Assembly: GCA_964433065.1 (NCBI GenBank)
Contig: CAYSPZ010000007.1
Span: 1 to 36,383, forward strand
Direction: 5' to 3'
Source: RGIG3009 sp964433065
GTDB taxonomy: Bacteria; Bacillota; Clostridia; Oscillospirales; Acutalibacteraceae
Length of the DNA: 36,383 nt
Shown: positions 14,887 through 23,884 of the stretch, piece after piece
Layout: every line of letters starts with the position of its first letter
Position numbering within the stretch: position 1 is the stretch's first letter
Made by a program: the position numbers and the translations under genes
Notes under the pieces: model-generated
Told to the model about the DNA's origin: nothing
The model's input: only the letters and a program-made list of their open reading frames with translations
The model's database searches: none

Positions 14887-15972
14887 ATGCGCTTTTTTGA
14901 ACGGTTCGTTTCCAACAGTCTGGCAGGAACGGGCAATCAACGGTTCGTGACGTCGGACGGGAACGAACAACGCGCGCGGACGTTTTACAAGATCTACGCG
15001 GGCGGCGAGTATGCGTATTCCTTTTTGTTCAGTAATATTATCGACAGCACCTATGACAAAGGACAGGACAGTCGATGTAACCTGATCTGTGACAGTTGGA
15101 CCGTCACCGCGATGCGGGTAGCGGTCTGTGATACGGTCGATAACGCGATCCCGCAGGATGCGTTTCAAACGGTGACCTTTTCGGGAAAGACCACCAAAGA
15201 GGTGGCACCCGCCGAGTTCTTTTCCACCGACCCGATCACACTTGACGTACAAAAGGACCAATACCTGTGTATCGAAACGGTATATTGTGGCAGGATGATC
15301 CCCTGTCAACCGAAAGGGGATACGGCGGGATTTATCCTAAAGGACGGGCAATGGGTGCCGTGTCTGGAGATCCCGTTTGCCTCGATGATCGGTTGTGACC
15401 GCGCGGTCAAACGGCGGATCGCGTATCTCGGGGATTCCATCACGCAAGGCACGGGTGTTGCGTTTAACTCATATCGCAACTGGTGCGCATTGTTGTCCGA
15501 AAAACTGGGAGAGGATAACGCGTACTGGAATTTAGGGTTAGGTTTCGGGCGCGGATCGGATGCCGCGTCCGACGGCGCGTGGTTGTTCAAAGCCAAACAG
15601 AACGACGTGGTGTTTGTGTGTTTCGGTGTCAACGATATCTGGCACGGACAAAACGGGTATATCGAAGAACAGTTGCGGGAAACACTCGACACCATCGTGC
15701 GCAAACTGAAAGAACGCGGTTGCACGGTGATCTTACAGACCATTCCGCCGTTCGGGTATCCGAGCGAAAAAGCGCAGATCTGGAAACGAACCAACGACTA
15801 CATTCGTACCGTGTTGTCGGAAAAGGTGGATATGGTAATGGATATCGCACCGCTGTTATCGGCAGGTGAAACGGCACCCGAGCAACCGAAATACGGCGGT
15901 CATCCCGACGAGGTCGGTTGTGCGATGTGGGCGGAGGAACTGTATCAAAAAGTCAAACCGATGTTTAAATAA
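14887..15972 (+). CDS. SGNH/GDSL hydrolase, possible carbohydrate esterase
   Basis: The 361-residue protein has a beta-rich N-terminal domain (1-170) and a C-terminal SGNH domain. Block I is YLGDSITQG with Ser184, block II includes GLGFGRGSDAA (217-227), block III is GVND with Asn249, and the catalytic His339 lies in GGHPDEVG. The Asp usually 3 residues before that His is Tyr336 here, so a Ser-His dyad is suggested. This and the two-domain layout recall CE2 acetyl-xylan esterases. There is no signal peptide, so it should act inside the cell, perhaps deacetylating imported oligosaccharides. It ends the rbsK operon, with an AGAGG SD. Confidence 0.82.
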   Translation: MRFFERFVSNSLAGTGNQRFVTSDGNEQRARTFYKIYAGGEYAYSFLFSNIIDSTYDKGQDSRCNLICDSWTVTAMRVAVCDTVDNAIPQDAFQTVTFSGKTTKEVAPAEFFSTDPITLDVQKDQYLCIETVYCGRMIPCQPKGDTAGFILKDGQWVPCLEIPFASMIGCDRAVKRRIAYLGDSITQGTGVAFNSYRNWCALLSEKLGEDNAYWNLGLGFGRGSDAASDGAWLFKAKQNDVVFVCFGVNDIWHGQNGYIEEQLRETLDTIVRKLKERGCTVILQTIPPFGYPSEKAQIWKRTNDYIRTVLSEKVDMVMDIAPLLSAGETAPEQPKYGGHPDEVGCAMWAEELYQKVKPMFK

Positions 15973-16005
15973 AAAAAGACGGATGCGTGAGCATCCGTCC
16001 TTTTT
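15973..16005. terminator. Bidirectional terminator between the esterase and GH3 genes
   Basis: GACGGATGC (15978-15986) pairs with GCATCCGTC (15991-15999) around GTGA. An A run lies before and a T run after, so it serves both converging units. Confidence 0.88.
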
Positions 16006-16008
16006 GTA

Positions 16009-18189
16009 TCAGATGATAAAATCACAGGAGAGATCGCCGATCATCACCGCGTGTTTGTCGTCCGAATAGGCGGTGGCGTAATCGATATCTACGTAGGTGA
16101 AATCCTCTTTATTTAAGGTGAACTGCACCGTCTTGCGTTCGCCTTTGCAAAGATGCACCTTTTCAAAACGGCGCAACCGTTTGACGAACGGGGTGGTACG
16201 GGTGTAATACGCTTTTAAGAACAGCAGTACCGATTCGTCCACGTCGTAGTTGCCGGTGTTTTCTACCGTGACCGACACCGACACGTCATAGCCGTTCGCG
16301 TCGACCGTGAGATCGGAATACTCGACGGTGGTGTAGGACAGACCGTACCCGAACGAATACCACGCGTCGGGTGAAGATAACACGTAGTCGCGTCCGTTGT
16401 GTTCGGGTGAACCGGGCATTTTGTAGAATCCGCGCGCGGACGGTTTGTGGTTGTAGTGGCAGGGGATATGTCCCGTCGATTGCGGGAAGGACACGGTGAG
16501 TTTCGCACTGGGCGAACGGTCGCCGAACACGAGGTTTGCGAACGCGTTACCCATTTGTTCACCGCCGCCCCACGAGAACAGAAACGCACGACACTGTGCG
16601 ACCTGTTCTTTGACGGTGTACGGACGACCCGCGCACATCACCAGCACCATCGGTTTACCGAGTGCCGCAACCGCGTCGAACAAGCGGCGCTGTGACGGGA
16701 GCATACTGAGGTCGGACATATCGTACCCTTCGCTGCAAGTACACTCGCTTCGCGTGTCGGCTTTGCCGCCGCCGAACGCGCCGCCGATCGAGAAGGACAC
16801 GTCCAAGTTACTGTCGCCGAGCGCCAGAAACACGATATCGGCTTTACGGGCAGCGTCGACCGCTTCGGCAATCATCTCGTCGGTGTAGGAAACGGGGTTG
16901 CAACCCGCCGCATACAATACGCGGTCTTCCCCTAAACGGTTGACAAGACCCGTGTAAAGGTCCACAAACCGCTCGGTATGGCGGATGTAGTCGCCCGAGA
17001 AGGTATTTTTCGCGTTGTTACCGATGACGGCAACGGTACCGCAGGTTTTTTCATTAAGCGGGAGAATGCCGTCGTTTTCGAGGAGAAGAATGGATTGCTC
17101 GTCCAGTTCACGCGAGAGGTCGATGGCACGTTGGGTATATTCCGCCGTATGCGGTGTTTCGACCGAATACGGGTTCTCAAACAACCCGAGATTGAATTTT
17201 AAGGTGAGGATACGCGCGACCGCCTCGTCGAGCAACCCTTCGTCCACCTCGCCGTTTCGGATCGCGTCGCGCAGTTCGTCGCTGAACCCGTACGGATCAA
17301 GTGCTTCGATATCGACACCCGCTTCGAGTGCCAGTTTTCCCGCTTCAAGCGGGGTTTTGGCGGTATGTTGGAAGGAGTGCATCATTTCGATGGCGCCGTA
17401 GTCGTTGACCAACACCCCGTCGAACCCGAGTTCGCCGCGCAACACGTCGCGCAACCATTTTTTTGACGCGTGGATCGGGACACCGTCCACCTCGTTGTAA
17501 GACGGCATGATTGCCATCGTTCCCGCTTCAATACACTTCACATACGGCTCCAGCATCCGTTCGCGGATCTCGCGTTCGCCGATGTGCGCGGGTGCAAGAT
17601 TGATACCCCCTTCGGGGACACCGTAGGCAATGAAATGTTTCGCGGTAGCGGCAACGCCTTGTTTTTGGAATCCGCGTACCACGGCGGCACCCATTTCACC
17701 GAGCAGATACGGGTCTTCGCCGTAGGATTCCTGAACGCGACCCCAACGCGGGTCGTTACCCACGTCAATGTCGGGTCCGTATAAGTTACGGACACCGAAA
17801 AGACGCGCTTCGGCGGCGGTGTATGCCGCCATCTGTTCCACCAGTTCGGGGTTGAAACTGCCGCCCATACCCGCGCATTGCGGGAACATCGTACCGAACG
17901 GTGCGACGAAGCCGTGAATGGAGTCACGCGCTACAAGCACGGGAATGCCCAGCCGTGTTTTCTCCACAAAATACCGCTGAATACCGTCGACCTCTTCACC
18001 GGTGGACGTCCATCCCGTAAATAAGGTGCCGAGAGGTTCGATATCCTCACCGTTTTTTACGGCGGCTGCCTGTTTTGCGCTATTCCAAAGGGTCTTCAAC
18101 TGTGCCATTTTTTCATCGAGCGTCATACGACCGAGCAGGTCGGCGACCCGTTCGGACGTGGAGAGGTTCTTATCTTGATACGGTAACAT
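16009..18189 (-). CDS. Glycoside hydrolase family 3 (beta-glucosidase-like), copy A
   Basis: The 726-residue protein has the full GH3 plan: an N-terminal barrel, an alpha/beta sandwich and a fibronectin III-like C-terminal domain (from about 620, with VSVSVTVENTGNYDVDE). The predicted nucleophile is Asp263 in GVLVNDYGA. The substrate-binding KHF is at 184-186, and RDSIHGF at 89-94 holds the expected His. No signal peptide is seen, so it should act on imported oligosaccharides. The start is MLPYQDKNLS at 18189, with AAAGGGGG before it. It has its own promoter and shares its 3' terminator with the convergent esterase. It could be a beta-glucosidase or beta-xylosidase. Confidence 0.93.
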   Translation of the reverse strand: MLPYQDKNLSTSERVADLLGRMTLDEKMAQLKTLWNSAKQAAAVKNGEDIEPLGTLFTGWTSTGEEVDGIQRYFVEKTRLGIPVLVARDSIHGFVAPFGTMFPQCAGMGGSFNPELVEQMAAYTAAEARLFGVRNLYGPDIDVGNDPRWGRVQESYGEDPYLLGEMGAAVVRGFQKQGVAATAKHFIAYGVPEGGINLAPAHIGEREIRERMLEPYVKCIEAGTMAIMPSYNEVDGVPIHASKKWLRDVLRGELGFDGVLVNDYGAIEMMHSFQHTAKTPLEAGKLALEAGVDIEALDPYGFSDELRDAIRNGEVDEGLLDEAVARILTLKFNLGLFENPYSVETPHTAEYTQRAIDLSRELDEQSILLLENDGILPLNEKTCGTVAVIGNNAKNTFSGDYIRHTERFVDLYTGLVNRLGEDRVLYAAGCNPVSYTDEMIAEAVDAARKADIVFLALGDSNLDVSFSIGGAFGGGKADTRSECTCSEGYDMSDLSMLPSQRRLFDAVAALGKPMVLVMCAGRPYTVKEQVAQCRAFLFSWGGGEQMGNAFANLVFGDRSPSAKLTVSFPQSTGHIPCHYNHKPSARGFYKMPGSPEHNGRDYVLSSPDAWYSFGYGLSYTTVEYSDLTVDANGYDVSVSVTVENTGNYDVDESVLLFLKAYYTRTTPFVKRLRRFEKVHLCKGERKTVQFTLNKEDFTYVDIDYATAYSDDKHAVMIGDLSCDFII

Positions 18190-18212
18190 ACGGATTCCCC
18201 CTTTTCGGTTGT

Positions 18213-18241
18213 ATCGTATCACACAAACGTGGTGGTGGCAA
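18213..18241 (-). promoter_or_regulatory. Putative promoter of GH3 copy A
   Basis: On the minus strand, TTGCCA (18241-18236) and TACGAT (18218-18213) are 17 bases apart, with TGA before the -10 (TG-extended). It lies after the terminator of copy B, so copy A can be expressed on its own. Confidence 0.65.
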
Positions 18242-18264
18242 GTATAAAAACGACAAAATATTGT

Positions 18265-18299
18265 AAAAAAGCGCCGACTTTTGCGAAGTCGGCGCTTTT
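18265..18299 (-). terminator. Terminator of GH3 copy B
   Basis: A 14-base-pair stem (18267-18280 with 18286-18299, core GCGCCGACTT) with a 5-base loop ends in a T run on the minus strand. It separates the two GH3 genes into distinct units. Confidence 0.9.
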
Positions 18300-18303
18300 A
18301 AAA

Positions 18304-20475
18304 TTAGAACGAGAAGTCGCAGGACAGGTCGTTTATCATTACACGGTGTTTACCGTCGGAGTAGGCGGTGGAATAATCCACGTCCACGTAGGTGAAATCC
18401 TCTTTATCGAGGGTAAACTGTACCGTTTTACGTTCGCCTTTCGCGAGGTGCACCTTTTCGAAACGGCGCAACCGCTTGACAAACGGGGTGGTACGGGTGT
18501 AGAACGCACGTAGGAACAACAACACCGTTTCGTCCACGTCGTAGTTGCCGGTGTTCTCCACCGTGACCGACACCGATACGTCGTGTTTACCGTTTACCGT
18601 CACCGTCAAGTCGGAATATTCGACGGTGGTATAGGACAACCCGTACCCGAACGGATACCACGCGCCTGGCGCAGACAACACGTAGTCGCGACCCGTTTGT
18701 TCGGGCGACCCGTGCCGTTTATAGTAACCGCCCGCAGACGGTTTGTGGTTGTAGTGACAGGGGATATGTCCCGTCGATTGCGGGAAGGAGATCGCCGTTT
18801 TCGCACTGGGCGAATGGTCACCGAAGATGAGATTGGCGAATGCGTTACCACTCTGTTCACCGCCGCCGAACGACCACAGGAACGCGTTACACTGCGCGAC
18901 CTGTTCCTTGATGGCGTACGGACGACCCGCGTACATCACGAGTACGGTGGGTTTACCGAGTGCGACGACCGCGTCAAACAGACGACGCTGTGACGGGAAC
19001 ATATCCAGACTGTTGATGTCGTATCCCTCACCGCAGGTGGTTTCGAACTTGCGCGTTCCCTCTTCACCCGCGACACCGCCGAACCCGGACGGGCAGTTGT
19101 CGCCGAGTACCAGAAACACCACGTCCGCCTGTTTGGCGGTTTCGACCGCTTTGGCGACGAGGTCGTCGTTTAAGGTGGCGGGGTTACACCCGACCGCATA
19201 ACGTACGCGGTCGCTCCCTAAACGGTTGACCATACCGTCGTAGAAACTGACGCATGCGGGTGTGAGAGCGATGTAGTCGCCGAGGAAACTGTATTTCGCA
19301 TTGTTACCGATAACCGCGACGGTACCGCAATCCTTTTCGTCGAGCGGCAGGATCCCGTCGTTTTCGAACAACAGAATGGACTGCTCTTCCAGTTCGCGGG
19401 ACAATTCGACCGATGCGGCGGTGTGGAAGTTGTCGGCGGTCGGGGTGAACGCGTAGGGATTTTCGAACAATCCGAGTTTGAACTTCATCGTGAGGATACG
19501 CTCCACCGCTTCGTTCAGCAACCCTTCGTCCACTTCGCCGCGACGGATGGCTTCTCTCAGTTCGTCGCAGAACCCGTACGGGTCGAGCGCTTCGAGGTCG
19601 ACACCCGCTTCGAGTGCCATCTTACCTGCATCGTAAGCGGTTTCGGCAACGTCGTGGAAGGTATGTAACATTTCGATGGCGCCGTAATCGTTGATGTTGA
19701 CACCGTCAAATCCGAGTTCGCCGCGCAACACGTCGCGCAACCATTTTTTTGACGCGTGGACGGGTTCACCGTCCACCTCGTTGTACGACGGCATCACCGA
19801 CATAACCCCTGCGTCAATACATTTCTTGAACGGTTCCAGCATAATTTCGCGGACTTCCCGTTCACCGACGTGGGCGGGTGCTAAATTGATACCCGCTTCG
19901 GGCATACCGTAAGCAATGAAATGTTTCGCGGTAGCGGCAACGTCGTTTTTCTGTAACCCTTTTACGTAGGCACTTCCCATTTCACCGAGCAGATACGGGT
20001 CTTCGCCGTACGCTTCCATCGTTCTGCCGAAACGGGGTTCGTGATACACGTCGATGTTGGGCGCGTACAGGTGACGAATGCCCATCGTGCGCGCTTCGGT
20101 ACCGATATTCTGCGCCATCTGTTCGATGAGTGCGGGGTTAAACGAACCCGCCAGACCCGCGCATTGGGGGTAGACGGTACCGTCTTTGTGTAACAGACCG
20201 CGGATACCTTCAAACGCAGGCAGGATCGGAATACCCAGCCGCGTTTCTTCCACAAAATACCGTTGAACGGCATTGAGTTCTTCTTCGTTAAAATCGTAGC
20301 GGGTAAACACGTTGCCGTACGGTGCCAATTTCTCCCCGTTTGCAAGACGTTCACGCATTTTTTTGAGATCCCAGTGGGACCGCAGTTGATCAAATTTTTC
20401 ATCCAGTGTCATTCTCGAGAGCAGGTCGGCGACCCGTTCGGTGACAGATAATTCCTTGTTTTGATACGGTAACAT
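18304..20475 (-). CDS. Glycoside hydrolase family 3 (beta-glucosidase-like), copy B
   Basis: The 723-residue protein is collinear with copy A and clearly a paralogue. The nucleophile is Asp263 in GVNINDYGA, KHF is at 184-186, and the fibronectin III-like end is present. The substrate loop differs: residues 88-97 read FEGIRGLLHK where copy A has RDSIHGFVAP, so the usual His is Arg. No signal peptide is present. The start is MLPYQNKELS at 20475, with AAGGGA before it; the frame is open further upstream but crosses the promoter. It probably has a different substrate or linkage preference from copy A. Confidence 0.93.
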   Translation of the reverse strand: MLPYQNKELSVTERVADLLSRMTLDEKFDQLRSHWDLKKMRERLANGEKLAPYGNVFTRYDFNEEELNAVQRYFVEETRLGIPILPAFEGIRGLLHKDGTVYPQCAGLAGSFNPALIEQMAQNIGTEARTMGIRHLYAPNIDVYHEPRFGRTMEAYGEDPYLLGEMGSAYVKGLQKNDVAATAKHFIAYGMPEAGINLAPAHVGEREVREIMLEPFKKCIDAGVMSVMPSYNEVDGEPVHASKKWLRDVLRGELGFDGVNINDYGAIEMLHTFHDVAETAYDAGKMALEAGVDLEALDPYGFCDELREAIRRGEVDEGLLNEAVERILTMKFKLGLFENPYAFTPTADNFHTAASVELSRELEEQSILLFENDGILPLDEKDCGTVAVIGNNAKYSFLGDYIALTPACVSFYDGMVNRLGSDRVRYAVGCNPATLNDDLVAKAVETAKQADVVFLVLGDNCPSGFGGVAGEEGTRKFETTCGEGYDINSLDMFPSQRRLFDAVVALGKPTVLVMYAGRPYAIKEQVAQCNAFLWSFGGGEQSGNAFANLIFGDHSPSAKTAISFPQSTGHIPCHYNHKPSAGGYYKRHGSPEQTGRDYVLSAPGAWYPFGYGLSYTTVEYSDLTVTVNGKHDVSVSVTVENTGNYDVDETVLLFLRAFYTRTTPFVKRLRRFEKVHLAKGERKTVQFTLDKEDFTYVDVDYSTAYSDGKHRVMINDLSCDFSF

Positions 20476-20512
20476 CAATATCCATCCCTTCCGCACCCGA
20501 AGTGCATTTTTA

Positions 20513-20541
20513 ATTGTATGGATAACCGACACAAAAGTCAA
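20513..20541 (-). promoter_or_regulatory. Putative promoter of GH3 copy B
   Basis: On the minus strand, TTGACT (20541-20536) and TACAAT (20518-20513) are 17 bases apart. Start would be near 20506. It is divergent from the promoter of the FAD oxidoreductase operon. Confidence 0.75.
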
Positions 20542-20578
20542 GCAAAAACCCACAAAAGAAAACTTTTCGAAAAAAGGA

Positions 20579-20607
20579 TTGCCGTTTGCAGTGATAACTG
20601 GTATAAT
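20579..20607 (+). promoter_or_regulatory. Promoter of the FAD oxidoreductase operon
   Basis: TTGCCG (20579-20584) and TATAAT (20602-20607) are 17 bases apart, with TGG before the -10 (TG-extended). The leader would be about 40 bases. Confidence 0.8.
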
Positions 20608-20653
20608 GAAAAAACAATGGTACGTGGGACGTACGAAAGAAAGGAAGACGCCT

Positions 20654-22216
20654 GTGAAACAAGCGAAAAAAACAGCGCTGATCATCGGTGCGGGACCGGC
20701 GGGATTGACCGCCGCTTATGAACTGTTAAAACATACGGATATTTTACCGCTCGTGGTGGAGGAAAGCGATGCCATCGGCGGTATTTCGCGTACGGTGGAA
20801 CATAACGGCAACCGTATGGATATCGGCGGACACCGCTTTTTCTCCAAAAACGAACAGGTCAATGCGTTGTGGCAGGAACTGATGCCGCTTCAAGGCAGTC
20901 CCGCGTTTGACGATCTGGTACTCGGCGCGGAAAAAGAACTGGCAAAAGACGGACCCGACCCGCAGACCGAAGAAAAGGTTATGTTGCTTCGTCGTCGGGT
21001 ATCCCGCATCTATTACCTGAAAAAGTTTTTCGACTATCCCGTATCCCTCAAATGGGATACGCTTAAAAATATGGGTCTGTGGCGGACACTCAAAGCAGGG
21101 TTCGGCTACGTTTATGCCTGTATTTTCAAACTGCCCGAAGACTCGCTCAAAAACTTTTACATCAATCGTTTCGGACAACCGCTCTACGAGATGTTTTTCG
21201 AGGATTACACCGCCAAAGTATGGGGTCGCGACCCGAAAGACATCTCCGCCGACTGGGGCGCACAACGGGTGAAAGGTCTGTCCCTGCGCAAAGCGTTGTG
21301 GACGATGCTCACAAAACCGTTCCGCAAAACCGACGGCGAGGTGGAAACCTCCCTCATCGAACAATTTTACTACCCGAAACGCGGTCCCGGACAGTTGTGG
21401 GAGACCCTTGCCGACCGCGTTTGCGAGATGGGCGGACAGATCGTGATGAACTGTTCGGTCAAAGCCATCGACACCGACGGCACCACCATCAACAGCGTGA
21501 CCGCACAGGTCAAAGGCAAACCGCTGAAATTACAGGCGGACTACTATTTCTCCACCATGCCGATCAAGGATCTGGTGGTCGGCATGGGCGACGTTCCGCC
21601 CGCCGACGTACACGAGATCGCGTCCGAGTTGCCGTACCGCGATTTCGTGACGGTGGGATTGCTGGTCGATCGGTTGAAACTTAAAAACGAAACCACCCTT
21701 CGTACACTCGGCAACATCGTTCCCGACTGCTGGATCTACATTCAGGAACGCGACGTGAAGATCGGGCGGTTGCAGATCTTCAACAACTGGTCGCCGTATA
21801 TGTGCAAAGATCCCGAACATACCGTGTGGATCGGTCTGGAATACTTCTGCGACGAAGGCGACACGATGTGGGAGATGTCGGACGACGACTTTATCGCACT
21901 CGCCATCGACGAACTGCACAAGATCGGTATTATAGATAAGCAAAACGTACTCGACAGTGTCCGTATCCGCGTCAAGAAAGCGTATCCCGCATACTTTGGG
22001 TCGTACGAGCAGTTTGACACGGTCAAAGACTGGTTGTCGGGCATCGATAACCTGTGGTGTATCGGCCGTAACGGTCAACACCGTTACAACAATATGGATC
22101 ACTCGATGTTGACCGCGATCGAAGCGGTCAAAGCGGTGGCGGCAGGCAGTGTCGATAAAGATACGGTCTGGCGCGTCAACACCGAACAGGATTACCACGA
22201 AGAAAAACAAGCGTAA
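20654..22216 (+). CDS. NAD(P)/FAD-dependent oxidoreductase (UDP-galactopyranose mutase/amine-oxidase-like fold)
   Basis: The 520-residue protein starts with the dinucleotide-binding motif IIGAGPAGLTAAYEL (GxGxxG at 12-17), then GGISRTV and DIGGHRFFSKN (56-66), as in UDP-galactopyranose mutase-like and protoporphyrinogen oxidase-like flavoproteins. The C-terminal FAD block is NLWCIGRNGQHRYNNMDHSM. GTG 20654 is the start, since AGGAAG lies 6 bases before; upstream in-frame codons overlap the promoter. It is followed by a polytopic membrane protein and an AEC transporter. Such flavoproteins often neighbour membrane glycosyltransferases, so a role in envelope sugar or lipid chemistry is possible. 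The substrate is unknown. Confidence 0.82.
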   Translation: MKQAKKTALIIGAGPAGLTAAYELLKHTDILPLVVEESDAIGGISRTVEHNGNRMDIGGHRFFSKNEQVNALWQELMPLQGSPAFDDLVLGAEKELAKDGPDPQTEEKVMLLRRRVSRIYYLKKFFDYPVSLKWDTLKNMGLWRTLKAGFGYVYACIFKLPEDSLKNFYINRFGQPLYEMFFEDYTAKVWGRDPKDISADWGAQRVKGLSLRKALWTMLTKPFRKTDGEVETSLIEQFYYPKRGPGQLWETLADRVCEMGGQIVMNCSVKAIDTDGTTINSVTAQVKGKPLKLQADYYFSTMPIKDLVVGMGDVPPADVHEIASELPYRDFVTVGLLVDRLKLKNETTLRTLGNIVPDCWIYIQERDVKIGRLQIFNNWSPYMCKDPEHTVWIGLEYFCDEGDTMWEMSDDDFIALAIDELHKIGIIDKQNVLDSVRIRVKKAYPAYFGSYEQFDTVKDWLSGIDNLWCIGRNGQHRYNNMDHSMLTAIEAVKAVAAGSVDKDTVWRVNTEQDYHEEKQA

Positions 22217-22243
22217 ATTCCGTTAAAGCGAGGGGGGACACCG

Positions 22244-23863
22244 ATGACAAACTCGATAAAGAATACGTTGTCGTGGGGATCGACGGCATTACTGCTCACA
22301 GCAACGGTCGGGATCTTGTTGTATTTTGTGTTCGGTCCCTCGCTCGGCACGTTACACGCTGACTGTACCGACTCGCTTTTGTGGGCAGAGGCGACCGTAC
22401 AGACGGGAGAGGTTCTGACCGAAGAGTTTTCATACGCGGCACTGTTGCCGTTCGGCTCCTCTGTGTGGATGGTACCGATATTGCACCTGTTCGGGTACAC
22501 CATCACGGCGCAGCAGATCAGTATGGCGATCTTCGCCGTCCTGTTTACGGCGGCGGTATTCTGGCTGTTTTGTTGTCTGGATCGCAAACCGTACGAGGCG
22601 GCTTTTGCCGCGTTTTGTACCGCGTTGTTGCTTTCGGGCTCGGAAAAATTGCGCGAGATCTTGTGGGAACACACCATCTATTACAGTTTAAGCATTTTAC
22701 TGTTCACGGTGGTAACGGCGCTCGCGTTGTCGTTGCAAAAACGACTCTGTGCTGTCGATGGTACCAAAAATAAGGTCGTTGCCATCGTATTGGCGGTGTT
22801 ACTCGCGGCGGTTTGCGCAGGTTGTGCGACCGACGGGATGCAGATCCTCGCGCTGACGGTCGCACCCGTCCTCGCGGGTGTCGTGATGATCACCCTTACG
22901 GACGAACGGCTGTTTGTAAAACAACCGCTCACACGGCGCGGGATCACGGTCGGTACGATGATACTCGGTACGGCGGTCGGTCTGTTGCTTCTTTTGTGGT
23001 TCACCAAAGGCGGCACCATCATCGCGGGATATGAAAACGCGTATACCGCGTGGTCACCGATGGACAAATGGGGTGAAAACGCGTCCCATTTTTGGGTACA
23101 GTATCTGTCCTTATTCGGTGTGGCGGTGCAGGAATCCGCGCCGCTCATTTCAATAGAATCGATCGGCACGTTGTGCCGTATGGTCGCGGCGGTGGCGATA
23201 CTGATCTGTCCCATCGTGATGTTCGTGCGATACCGCCACCTGAAAAACAACGTGAAACTGCTGTTGTGGGGACACACGGTAGTATCGGCGGTGGTGATGT
23301 TCGGTTTCGTTTGCGGCTATCTGTCGGCGGCAAACTGGCGACTCACACCGATGCTCGGAACCGCGATATTGACCACCCTCGCGTTTGTGTTCGACCTGTT
23401 CTCGTCGGGCATCGTCGCGCGGCGGATCGCGGTTTTGGCGGCGGCGCTGTTAACGCTGGTTTCGGTTTTCAATGCCGTAACCGTCTTGCGGTTGCCCACC
23501 GATACGCGGGCGGTCAACCCGCATATCGAGATCGCCGAAACGTTGGCAGAAAAGGGGTATACGCACGGATACGCGACCTTCTGGAACGCACCCAACACGA
23601 TGTTGTTGTCGGATGAACGATTGACCGTCGCGACCGTTTCGATCGAATCGGACGGGGTATACCGTCGGGATTATCAAACCTTCAATTGGTGGTACGACGA
23701 GATCGCCGAACAGGAAACGGTGTTTTTGTTGATGTCGATCGCGGAACACGATACCCTGACGAGCGGTGACGGGTGGGATCGCCTGACCGCGCAAAGCGAA
23801 CTGGTGGAAGTGATCGACTGTCGCGAATACCGTATTGCGGTGTTCAGAGGACGTATTCTGTAA
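22244..23863 (+). CDS. Polytopic membrane protein, GT-C glycosyltransferase-like
   Basis: The 539-residue protein has an N-terminal membrane segment (12-31), an outer loop with HADCTD (Asp40, Asp43), about ten further hydrophobic stretches to residue 420, and a soluble C-terminal part (about 425-539). A first-loop acidic pair and a C-terminal outer domain are features of GT-C glycosyltransferases that use polyprenyl-phosphate sugars. I do not recognise a specific family, so this is a topology-based guess. GAGGGGGG lies just before the ATG. It is 27 bases after the FAD oxidoreductase and probably cotranscribed. Confidence 0.6.
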   Translation: MTNSIKNTLSWGSTALLLTATVGILLYFVFGPSLGTLHADCTDSLLWAEATVQTGEVLTEEFSYAALLPFGSSVWMVPILHLFGYTITAQQISMAIFAVLFTAAVFWLFCCLDRKPYEAAFAAFCTALLLSGSEKLREILWEHTIYYSLSILLFTVVTALALSLQKRLCAVDGTKNKVVAIVLAVLLAAVCAGCATDGMQILALTVAPVLAGVVMITLTDERLFVKQPLTRRGITVGTMILGTAVGLLLLLWFTKGGTIIAGYENAYTAWSPMDKWGENASHFWVQYLSLFGVAVQESAPLISIESIGTLCRMVAAVAILICPIVMFVRYRHLKNNVKLLLWGHTVVSAVVMFGFVCGYLSAANWRLTPMLGTAILTTLAFVFDLFSSGIVARRIAVLAAALLTLVSVFNAVTVLRLPTDTRAVNPHIEIAETLAEKGYTHGYATFWNAPNTMLLSDERLTVATVSIESDGVYRRDYQTFNWWYDEIAEQETVFLLMSIAEHDTLTSGDGWDRLTAQSELVEVIDCREYRIAVFRGRIL

Positions 23864-23884
23864 AGGCAAAGAGGGAAAAACGAC

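Noticed and set aside
20476..20685. Upstream extension of GH3 copy B with a hydrophobic N-terminus resembling a signal peptide
   Set aside because: The extension covers the promoter and SD region of the gene, and copy A begins at the matching MLPYQ.
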